Assembly: GCA_003506095.1 (NCBI GenBank)
Contig: DNWZ01000684.1
Location: 1 to 9,613, forward strand
DNA: 9,613 nt
Reading direction: 5' to 3'
Source: Planctomycetaceae bacterium
Lineage (GTDB): Bacteria; Planctomycetota; Planctomycetia; Pirellulales; Pirellulaceae
Below are positions 1-5,640 of the stretch, in pieces (the stretch's first letter is position 1; each line of letters begins with the position of its first letter). The notes below the pieces were generated by a model. It was given only the letters and a program-made list of their open reading frames with translations. It searched no databases and had not been told where the DNA came from. The position numbers and the translations under genes are program-made.

Positions 1-450
1 AATCGCCGCAAGGATATCCACTTTTACATCAATTCGCCCGGCGGCAGCGTGACCGCGACGTTGGCGATTTACGACACGATGCAAATGCTTTCGTGCGCCG
101 TGGCAACTTACTGCGTCGGCGAAGCGGCCAGCGGTGCTGCCGTGTTGTTGGTCGGTGGCTCCAAAGGAAAACGTTATTGTTTGCCCAACAGTCGCGTCAT
201 GATGCACCAGCCGATGGGCGGTGTTGGCGGCCAGGTCAGCGACATCGAAATCCAAGCCAAAGAAATCATTCGGTATCGAGATGTGCTGAACGAAATCATC
301 AGCAAACATACCGGTCAATCGATCGAAAAAATCGCCAAAGATACCGACCGCGACTTTTTCCTCGGGGCTGAAGAAGCCAAGCAATACGGCATCGTGGATG
401 AAATCCTGATCAAGCCCCCGGGCGACCTGGGCGAAGATGAAGTCAAGTGA
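1..450 (+). CDS. clpP: ATP-dependent Clp protease proteolytic subunit, first paralogue (5' end missing)
   Basis: This is the C-terminal 149 residues of a ClpP serine protease subunit; the reading frame is open from base 1, so the true start lies outside the window. ClpP forms a barrel of two heptamers that degrades proteins fed in by ClpX, ClpA or ClpC in the cytoplasm. Visible family marks are YINSPGGS (fragment residues 9-16), the catalytic Ser in GEAAS (Ser44, codon 130-132), the catalytic His in MMHQP, and the Asp in DTDRD. The residue after the catalytic Ser is Gly, where the second paralogue and E. coli ClpP have Met; the catalytic triad itself looks intact. The second clpP follows after 73 nt on the same strand with no terminator between, so they are probably one transcript and may form a mixed ClpP1P2 complex (inference). 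The acidic tail ends GDLGEDEVK. Family assignment is very secure. Confidence 0.96.
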   Translation, partial: NRRKDIHFYINSPGGSVTATLAIYDTMQMLSCAVATYCVGEAASGAAVLLVGGSKGKRYCLPNSRVMMHQPMGGVGGQVSDIEIQAKEIIRYRDVLNEIISKHTGQSIEKIAKDTDRDFFLGAEEAKQYGIVDEILIKPPGDLGEDEVK

Positions 451-523
451 TTTTGTCTTCCCCTTGCGTTCGCTTTCCTAACCAATTCATCGTCAGCCAA
501 TTTAAAGCATAAAGATTTTCGCC

Positions 524-1129
524 ATGGCACCGATCCCCTACGTCGTCGAAAAGAGCGGTCGAGAAGAACGCGTTTACGACATCTACAGCCGACTGCTGAA
601 AGACCGCATCATTTTCCTCGGCCAACAGGTCGACGACCAAATCGCCAACGCTCTGGTCGCTCAAATGCTGTTCTTGCAATCGGATGACCCCAAAGCAGAC
701 ATTCACCTGTACATCAACAGCCCCGGCGGCAGCATTTCCGCAGGTTTGGCAATCTATGACACCATGCAGTTCATCTCCTGCGATGTTGCCACTTACTGCA
801 TCGGCCAAGCCGCTTCGATGGGCGCCGTACTGTTGACCGCCGGAACCAAAGGAAAGCGATTCGCGCTCCCCAACGCCCGAATCATGATCCACCAACCGCT
901 GGCCGGAATGCAGGGAACCGCCCACGAAATCGAGATTCATGTCGAAGAATTGCGACGCGTCAAACGCAAAATGAACGACATCATGATCGCTCACACTGGT
1001 CACTCACTGGAAAAGATCGAGCAAGACACCGATCGCGACCGCTTCATGAGCGCCAACGAAGCGTGCGAGTATAGCCTGATCGACCGTGTGATCAGCCGCG
1101 TTGCCGACAAGCCCGTGGCAACCCCGTGA
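524..1129 (+). CDS. clpP: ATP-dependent Clp protease proteolytic subunit, second paralogue (complete)
   Basis: This is a complete 201-residue ClpP, the usual family length. The triad is Ser98 in GQAASMGA, His123 in MIHQP and Asp172 in DTDRDRF, matching E. coli Ser97, His122 and Asp171 shifted by one. Other signatures are YINSPGGSISAGLAIYDTM (residues 63-81) and the handle region with EIEIHVEELRRVK. The N-terminus (MAPIPYVVEKSGREERVYDIYSRLLKDRI) has the IP.V.E...RGER-like axial loop pattern of normal ClpP, with little propeptide. The ATG at 524 is chosen because the protein then begins exactly like known ClpPs; only a weak purine stretch (AAAG at 511-514) precedes it. It is the second of a tandem clpP pair, and the conventional active site suggests it is the standard proteolytic subunit. 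A hairpin at 1180-1201 lies about 50 bp downstream. Confidence 0.97.
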   Translation: MAPIPYVVEKSGREERVYDIYSRLLKDRIIFLGQQVDDQIANALVAQMLFLQSDDPKADIHLYINSPGGSISAGLAIYDTMQFISCDVATYCIGQAASMGAVLLTAGTKGKRFALPNARIMIHQPLAGMQGTAHEIEIHVEELRRVKRKMNDIMIAHTGHSLEKIEQDTDRDRFMSANEACEYSLIDRVISRVADKPVATP

Positions 1130-1179
1130 CGCCGGTCCCCGCAGTCGCTCGCTAGCCATTTCCGAGCATTTCTTTTTTA

Positions 1180-1201
1180 CGCCATCGGTGTTCCGATGGC
1201 G
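1180..1201 (+). terminator. Perfect hairpin downstream of clpP2, possible transcription end
   Basis: CGCCATCGG and CCGATGGCG form a perfect 9-bp GC-rich stem around a TGTT loop, 51 bp after the clpP2 stop. A T-run (TCTTTTTT at 1171-1178) lies before the hairpin rather than after it, so it is not a textbook Rho-independent terminator. It may still end or stabilise the clpP transcript; this role is inferred from position. Confidence 0.4.
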
Positions 1202-1217
1202 CCTCTCGTGTGTCAAA

Positions 1218-1245
1218 TTGACCCGAAAAGCGTGTTCATTTTGAT
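1218..1245 (+). promoter_or_regulatory. Weak sigma-70-like promoter candidate for the WxxGxW gene
   Basis: TTGACC (1218-1223, five of six matches to the -35 consensus) is followed after 16 nt by TTTGAT (1240-1245, four of six matches to the -10). If real, the leader to the next gene would be over 300 nt and would contain two hairpins. The other TTGAC copies at 1260, 1294 and 1330 are alternatives, so this is only a candidate. Confidence 0.2.
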
Positions 1246-1395
1246 CTCACTTGGCCGGCTTGACTGCGTGCCGGTCGCTGCCGTGACAACGGTTTGACTG
1301 CCTCGGATGTTTTGAGCTGTGTATTCAAATTGACCAAAATCGGCAGTTTCGCAGCAATTTTGCGACATTTTGCCGCTGCTTTCGGGTCGAAGTAC

Positions 1396-1424
1396 CGCGC
1401 CTGTGCTTCGCTCGGCACGGCGCG
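1396..1424 (+). other. Strong bulged hairpin in the leader of the WxxGxW gene
   Basis: CGCGCC (1396-1401), a bulged T, and GTGC (1403-1406) pair with GCAC (1415-1418) and GGCGCG (1419-1424), giving ten base pairs around an 8-nt loop. No T-run follows, so a terminator is unlikely. It could be a leader RNA structure or a protein-binding site; no function can be assigned from sequence. Confidence 0.4.
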
Positions 1425-1573
1425 TGCATCGTCTGGCCAATGAAAACAGAGGCGCCTTCTTGCATCGTTGATCCAAGATCGCGGGCGTCTAGCAAAACAA
1501 CACGGCTCGTCGCTGCCACAGACCTTCAATCACACGACCGATTGAACCTCGGGCGCGGCGAGCCGAACCGGCC

Positions 1574-1579
1574 AAAGGA
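1574..1579 (+). promoter_or_regulatory. Ribosome binding site that favours the second of two ATG codons
   Basis: AAAGGA lies 3 nt before ATG 1583 and 6 nt before ATG 1586. The second spacing is closer to normal, so translation of the WxxGxW gene may begin at 1586, which removes only one Met. Confidence 0.45.
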
Positions 1580-1582
1580 TGC

Positions 1583-4000
1583 ATGATGATTTATCGAAGA
1601 TTGACCCCCGTTTGGGTGCTAGGATTGGTGGCAACCGCTTCCGCAATCGCCCAAACCGATGCGTCGGCCCAAACCGGCGGGCCAGTGCCTGCAGGCGCGA
1701 TTTCAGCGCCGCTGAATCCCGAAGACGTCGACGCGTATGGCGAAGAACTTTTGCGAGGCCCAGTTCATGAGGCGTTCGCAGAGCAGTACAGCCAAGATCC
1801 GATCGCTGGCATTACCATCGACCGGGCACCACCACCCCAGGTCAACGAAATCCCACCGGAGATTCGTCCCGAAGGCGATAACGTCCAGTGGTTGTCGGGA
1901 TACTGGTTTTGGGACGACGATCGCAGCGATTTCCTCTGGGTCAGTGGCACTTGGCGAGTCATTCCGCCAGGCCAACGCTGGTTGCCAGGTTACTGGGCCG
2001 AGTCCAATGGCCAACATCAATGGGTGTCTGGATCGTGGGTTTCGACTCAACAAGAGGCGATCCAATACATCGCTCAATCGCCACCGGAATCGCTCGACAA
2101 CGGCCCCACCGGAATCGCGCCTTCAGAAAATCATTTCTGGATTCCCGGTTGTTGGACCTGGACACAGAATGATTACGCATGGCGTCCCGGTTATTGGTCC
2201 GGTGGATATTCCAACTGGGTCTGGGTGCCGCAGCGTTATCTTTGGACTCCACGCGGTTATGTGTTCTGCAGCGGCTATTGGGATTATCCCATCGCAAGAC
2301 GGGGGACACTCTTCGCACCATTCTATTTCAACCAACCTGTCTACGCGCGATCCAATTTCTTCTACTCGCCCCGCGTTTCGATCTTAGCGAGTTTGTTGCA
2401 ATCGCACTTTTGGGTACGTCCGCATTATCACCATTATTACTTCGGTGACTTTTATGCTTCCAATTACCGCAATGCCGGGATCATTCCTTGGCACTCTTAT
2501 CATCGCGGCGTTGGATTCCAGTCGCGTCGATACAGCTTTGATCCGCTGTTCGTTCACGCCAATCTTTTTAACCGATCCGGTGGCGGGAACTTCTACCAAG
2601 AAATCAACAATCAATATAACATCTTTGTCAACCAGTCCGATCGTCGACCATCCTTGACCTATCGCGACCAATTGCAACGTGGCGATCGAGAGCGTGGCCG
2701 TGGCGGATTCAATGATGATCGCTTCAATCGCGGACCAAGCGTTGGGGATCGTAACGAAAGCTTATTGGGTGAGTCGATTCGTGACTTGGCCCAACGGCAA
2801 CCCGATCGCTTCACACGTTTGACAACGGAGCAGATAACGCGTGTTCGCGACCAATCGCGTGATATTCCCAATTTGACATCGCTGCGACGTGAAAATGAAA
2901 CGTGGTCGCGTGGTCGTGACATCGGCACGCCCGGCCGACAAGCACTCGGTTCCGATCGACAATCACCTGTTCGCGACAGCGCAGAACGCGACGAGCCGGG
3001 ACGTAGTGCCGATCGAGGCAATCGCGGTACGGATTCGTTGGCGGGTCAGTTACAGTTGCCACCGGTTGACCGTGTCCGCTTCGGGGCGGATCGCCAAACG
3101 GAATCGGATCGCCCCCGATCCGAAGGGCGATATTCGGCGGGTCGTCCAGAGATTGAACGCCCAGGCGGCGAACGTCCCAGAAGTGAACGATCCATCGGCG
3201 AACGTCCAAGTGTTGCGATCCCTGGCGGCGACCGACCATCCATCAATCGGCCTGCTTTTGAACGTCCAAGAACCGCGAGCCCCGGCGCAGCAAACCCCGC
3301 AAAACCCGGCACAGGAAGGCCTGGCCGCGACGTTCGCAGTGGCGTGCCGCTTGACGGCAGTCGCATCGGCGATGAAATCCGCGACCGCGTTCCTCAGGTC
3401 AGCCGACCTATCGAAGATCGCAGCTCCCGCGAATCCGGACGGACCCTGCCAGGCATCGGTACTTCGCCAACGCGGCCGCAAATCGGTGCGCCGTCAAGTC
3501 AACCGCTTCGCACACCGGGTTACGGCGAACGTTCTTCGGGGCGTGTCGGCGGGCCAACGCTGGCTCCCAACGAAGCGGGGCGGCCCTCTGCGGCGGTGAG
3601 AACTCCATCGTTGGGAATTCCCATGAGCGGCGACTCATCAACATCGCTCCGCTCGGGTCCTCCATCAACATCGCTCCGCTCGGGTCCTCCATCAACATCG
3701 CTCCGCTCGGGTACTCCATCACCGTCGCTCCGCTCGGGTCCTCCATCAACATCGCTCCGCTCGGGTCCTCCATCAACATCGCTCCGCTCGGCTCCTCCAT
3801 CAACATCGCTCCGCTCGGCTCCTCCATCAACATCGCTCCGCTCGGGTACTCCATCAACCGGCAGTCGGGCCCAGTTCACACCGCAAACTCGAGGCGGCGC
3901 ACGGCCCGACGTCGGCCCGAGCGCTCGGGGAAACCGAGGCGGCGGTGACGCAGGTGATGGCGGTCGCAGCACCCGCGGCAAGGGTGGCAAACGCGATTAA
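1583..4000 (+). CDS. Exported WxxGxW-repeat protein with long disordered, repeat-bearing tail
   Basis: This 805-residue protein of unknown function starts with an export signal (MMIYRR, hydrophobic segment 9-22, likely cuts after AIA23 or ASA29). Residues 103-233 carry six exact W-x-x-G-x-W motifs (103, 119, 133, 147, 186, 200) and one degenerate copy, FCSGYW at 228, as in the WXXGXW/YXWGXW repeat family found in secreted proteins. Residues 235-340 are rich in Tyr, Phe, His and Asn. From about 355 onward the chain is disordered and dominated by Arg, Asp, Pro, Ser and Gly, with decayed ERP-type repeats near 524-562 and an exact 9-residue repeat array at 686-757. The tail ends in basic GKGGKRD. 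I infer a periplasmic or surface protein that may bind polyanions. The start is 1583 or 1586 (AAAGGA just upstream). It has no co-directional partner and converges with the minus-strand operon 32 bp away. Confidence 0.9.
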   Translation: MMIYRRLTPVWVLGLVATASAIAQTDASAQTGGPVPAGAISAPLNPEDVDAYGEELLRGPVHEAFAEQYSQDPIAGITIDRAPPPQVNEIPPEIRPEGDNVQWLSGYWFWDDDRSDFLWVSGTWRVIPPGQRWLPGYWAESNGQHQWVSGSWVSTQQEAIQYIAQSPPESLDNGPTGIAPSENHFWIPGCWTWTQNDYAWRPGYWSGGYSNWVWVPQRYLWTPRGYVFCSGYWDYPIARRGTLFAPFYFNQPVYARSNFFYSPRVSILASLLQSHFWVRPHYHHYYFGDFYASNYRNAGIIPWHSYHRGVGFQSRRYSFDPLFVHANLFNRSGGGNFYQEINNQYNIFVNQSDRRPSLTYRDQLQRGDRERGRGGFNDDRFNRGPSVGDRNESLLGESIRDLAQRQPDRFTRLTTEQITRVRDQSRDIPNLTSLRRENETWSRGRDIGTPGRQALGSDRQSPVRDSAERDEPGRSADRGNRGTDSLAGQLQLPPVDRVRFGADRQTESDRPRSEGRYSAGRPEIERPGGERPRSERSIGERPSVAIPGGDRPSINRPAFERPRTASPGAANPAKPGTGRPGRDVRSGVPLDGSRIGDEIRDRVPQVSRPIEDRSSRESGRTLPGIGTSPTRPQIGAPSSQPLRTPGYGERSSGRVGGPTLAPNEAGRPSAAVRTPSLGIPMSGDSSTSLRSGPPSTSLRSGPPSTSLRSGTPSPSLRSGPPSTSLRSGPPSTSLRSAPPSTSLRSAPPSTSLRSGTPSTGSRAQFTPQTRGGARPDVGPSARGNRGGGDAGDGGRSTRGKGGKRD
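3638..3853 (+). repeat. Tandem coding repeat, eight 27-bp units
   Basis: Eight head-to-tail 27-bp units inside the WxxGxW gene encode STSLRSGPP-type nonapeptides. Units 1, 2 and 5 are identical. Units 3 and 8 have Thr for the first Pro (CCT to ACT). Unit 4 has TCACCG in place of TCAACA at its start. Units 6 and 7 have Ala for Gly (GGT to GCT). A partial ninth copy (TCAACC) follows at 3854. Because 27 is divisible by three, copy-number change keeps the frame. The near-identity at nucleotide level, including synonymous sites, points to recent expansion. Confidence 0.97.
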
Positions 4001-4010
4001 GCGTTTGCCA
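3985..4010. terminator. Hairpin spanning the stop codon of the WxxGxW gene
   Basis: TGGCAAACGC (3985-3994) and GCGTTTGCCA (4001-4010) form a perfect 10-bp stem. The 6-nt loop GATTAA contains the TAA stop (3998-4000). There is no T-run on either side. Its position between convergent genes suggests a transcription end or an mRNA 3'-end stabiliser; the role is inferred. Confidence 0.5.
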
Positions 4011-4018
4011 GCTTCACA

Positions 4019-4057
4019 GTCACCGATCGGTGTCAACGAACATTCGCGATCGGTGAC
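4019..4057. terminator. Hairpin spanning the stop codon of the DUF2238-like gene
   Basis: GTCACCGATCG (4019-4029) pairs perfectly with CGATCGGTGAC (4047-4057), leaving a 17-nt loop that contains the minus-strand TGA (4033-4035). The left arm also belongs to a self-complementary 12-mer, CACCGATCGGTG (4021-4032), so two folds compete. No T-run follows on either strand. A terminator role for the minus-strand operon is inferred from position. Confidence 0.45.
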
Positions 4058-4662
4058 CAGCGAAATAAGAGTGCAGCACACAGCAGTGATCCTAACCCTG
4101 CAGCGAGCATATCTTTTTGTGGGTCCCATATGTCGCCCTGCTGGCCGTTATAAGCCTCAGCTTGACCAGGTGCCAAACGCACCGCGATCTGCCATTCAAA
4201 AATCTCATACACCGCACCGATCGTCATGATGCAGGCAATGCCCATCAAAGCCGCGCCCAGCGGTCGCATGTTCGCGTACCGTTGCAACAACTCCGACGCT
4301 GGCGGAACGCCTAATAGCCCGGATGCGAAGTGGACCAGACGGTCGTAATGATTCCGCTGTGAACCGATGATTTCGGATAAGGTGATGCCGGTCAAATACT
4401 CCGCGACATCATCATAAGGCACAAACGAATAGATCCATCTTGCGCCAAGAATGTGTAACGCGATGAAGACCCAGACGCAGGCGAACGACAGCTTTGTGGG
4501 ATTCACCAAGACGACAGCAGCGGCTAAGCAAGCGAGCCCGAACACCGTTGCCGTATGTTGCAAGAAAAGCTCTTGTGGATAAGGGGCGCCAATAAACGAA
4601 AGTGGCACCGCGGCGACCAGCAAACCGATGAGGATAAATGGTTTTTTCAAAACGACACTCAA
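4033..4662 (-). CDS. DUF2238/YjdF-like integral membrane protein
   Basis: This 209-residue protein is an inner-membrane protein of the DUF2238 (E. coli YjdF-like) family, whose biochemical role I do not know. Hydrophobic segments lie at about 8-25, 37-54, 59-75, 135-152 and 186-201. Conserved polar motifs between them are H70-x-x-GARW (73-76), VPYD (81-84), RNHYDRLVHF (103-112), YEIFEW (152-157) and GQQGDIWDPQKDM (173-185); these clustered charged and aromatic residues suggest an active or binding site at the membrane. The start is odd: the frame permits only TTG at 4660-4662 (or a TTG four codons later), without a clear ribosome binding site. It starts 21 nt after the ABC gene stop, in the same frame, so it is probably translationally coupled as the last gene of the operon. 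The stop lies in a hairpin loop. The family call is confident; the exact start is not. Confidence 0.85.
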   Translation of the reverse strand: MSVVLKKPFILIGLLVAAVPLSFIGAPYPQELFLQHTATVFGLACLAAAVVLVNPTKLSFACVWVFIALHILGARWIYSFVPYDDVAEYLTGITLSEIIGSQRNHYDRLVHFASGLLGVPPASELLQRYANMRPLGAALMGIACIMTIGAVYEIFEWQIAVRLAPGQAEAYNGQQGDIWDPQKDMLAAGLGSLLCAALLFRWSPIANVR

Positions 4663-4683
4663 TGAGCATATCGGGAAAGGATT

Positions 4684-5631
4684 TTACGTCACTAGCCCCT
4701 TGGTGACTGTCATGAAAATATCTTCCAGTGTCGGTTCTTTATCATTGAACTTTCGCATGCGCACCCCTTCGCGCACCAGCTTTTCCATCAACTGCGCCAG
4801 CCCTTCGTCGTCCGTTTCCAGTTCGGCAACGATGCCTTGAGACGCATCGTCGGACGAGCCGGGTTTCAGATCGAGCGAACGGAGCGAATCGAGTGAACGC
4901 AGGATCGAAAGCCCCGCTTCGGCACCCGAGATAAACTCGATTTCGACGACCCGGTTTCGCCGCATCTGGCGGTGTACTTGATCGATCGGGCCGTGCATCA
5001 ATAGTTGCCCTCGTTCGATGATTCCGATCGAAGTGCAGCAGTCGGCCAATTCGGTCAATATGTGACTGCTGATCAGGATCGTTTTTCCCATCTTTCGCAG
5101 CTCTTTCAACAGCGCCTTGACTTCGACACGAGCCCGCGGATCGAGCCCGCTGGCCGGTTCGTCCAGGATCAAAACCGGCGGGTCATGAACCAGCGTTTTG
5201 GCCAGACACAGCCTCTGTTTCATACCTCGCGACAATCCGTTGACGAAATCGTCTCGCTTGTGCATCAAGTCGAGCAGTTCTAAAACGTTCGCGATGATCT
5301 GTTTGCGCTGCGTGCGACCGATCCGATAAGCGACCGCAAAGAAATCGAGAAACTCCCAAACTCGCATGCCGTCATAGACACCGAAGTTATCGGGCATGTA
5401 ACCGATCGCCCTGCGTACACCGATCGGATCACCGACCACGTCGCAACCGGCGACTTCACCACGGCCACGGGTTGGTCTGAGCAACGTTGCCAAAAAACGA
5501 ATCGTGGTGCTTTTACCTGCACCATTGGGACCGATGAAGCCGAACGTTTCACCAGCGGCGATGTGCAAGTCGAGCGACTGCACCGCGGTGAAGTCGCCAT
5601 AATCTTTGCCAAATCCAGACAGCGTGATCAT
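4684..5631 (-). CDS. ABC-2-type transporter ATP-binding protein
   Basis: This is a 315-residue ATPase subunit of an ABC transporter of the multidrug/gliding/Nod-factor-export type. It would hydrolyse ATP on the cytoplasmic face to drive a membrane partner. Motifs in order are Walker A GPNGAGKST (34-42), signature LSRGMKQR (133-140), Walker B VLILDEP (153-159), D-loop SGLD (161-164) and switch His190 in SSH. The C-terminal extension (about 225-315) ends with the EPTLEDIFMTVT pattern typical of this subfamily. Within it, residues 244-255 contain a duplicated LRSLDS/LRSLDL, encoded by an imperfect direct repeat. The ATG at 5629-5631 is 9 nt after the stop of the gene upstream, so the two are co-translated. 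No ABC-2 permease gene is visible next to it; the neighbours are a large membrane-anchored protein and a DUF2238 protein. The substrate is unknown. Confidence 0.95.
   Translation of the reverse strand: MITLSGFGKDYGDFTAVQSLDLHIAAGETFGFIGPNGAGKSTTIRFLATLLRPTRGRGEVAGCDVVGDPIGVRRAIGYMPDNFGVYDGMRVWEFLDFFAVAYRIGRTQRKQIIANVLELLDLMHKRDDFVNGLSRGMKQRLCLAKTLVHDPPVLILDEPASGLDPRARVEVKALLKELRKMGKTILISSHILTELADCCTSIGIIERGQLLMHGPIDQVHRQMRRNRVVEIEFISGAEAGLSILRSLDSLRSLDLKPGSSDDASQGIVAELETDDEGLAQLMEKLVREGVRMRKFNDKEPTLEDIFMTVTKGLVT
4871..4902 (-). repeat. Short imperfect direct repeat inside the ABC ATPase gene
   Basis: On the plus strand, TCGAGCGAACGGAG (4871-4884) recurs as TCGAGTGAACGCAG (4889-4902), 18 nt apart with two mismatches. 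The minus strand therefore encodes two adjacent six-residue blocks, LRSLDS and LRSLDL. It lies in the poorly conserved C-terminal extension of the ATPase, where an insertion would be tolerated. Confidence 0.6.
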
Positions 5632-5640
5632 CAGCGATTC

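Larger units (their letters stand above)
1130..1582. other. 453-bp gene-free region between clpP2 and the WxxGxW gene
   Basis: I see no credible gene here; the open frames on the minus strand are short, overlap each other and have no recognisable content. It holds three inverted repeats: the hairpin at 1180-1201, a nested pair (CGGCA 1341-1345 with TGCCG 1371-1375, enclosing TCGCA 1349-1353 with TGCGA 1361-1365), and a strong stem with a single bulged T at 1396-1424. The 11-mer TCAAATTGACC occurs at 1213-1223 and 1325-1335. TTGAC appears four times (1218, 1260, 1294, 1330). It most likely contains the promoter and a long leader of the next gene, but no -35/-10 pair stands out clearly. Confidence 0.6.

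Noticed and set aside
443..1003. 186-residue open frame on the minus strand
   Set aside because: It is antisense to clpP2, which is unmistakable, and its translation shows no recognisable family.
1213..1529. Overlapping minus-strand frames of 64-97 residues in the gene-free region
   Set aside because: They overlap one another in different frames, have no recognisable domain and no clear ribosome binding site, and lie over hairpins and repeated words.
3638..3853. CRISPR-like repeat array
   Set aside because: The units are directly adjacent with no spacers, lie in frame inside a coding gene, and no cas genes are present.
3408..3990. Two long minus-strand frames rich in repeats (MLMEEPSGA and ERSDVDGG types)
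   Set aside because: They are antisense readings of the 27-bp array in the WxxGxW gene; a repeat whose length is a multiple of three stays open in several frames by default.
4021..4032. Perfect palindrome CACCGATCGGTG as an attachment or operator site
   Set aside because: It is explained more simply as one arm of the hairpin around the minus-strand stop, and no integrase or flanking repeat is present.
4412..4669. 85-residue minus-strand frame starting with ATG at 4667-4669
   Set aside because: It is out of frame within the DUF2238-like gene, whose translation has clear membrane segments and conserved motifs.
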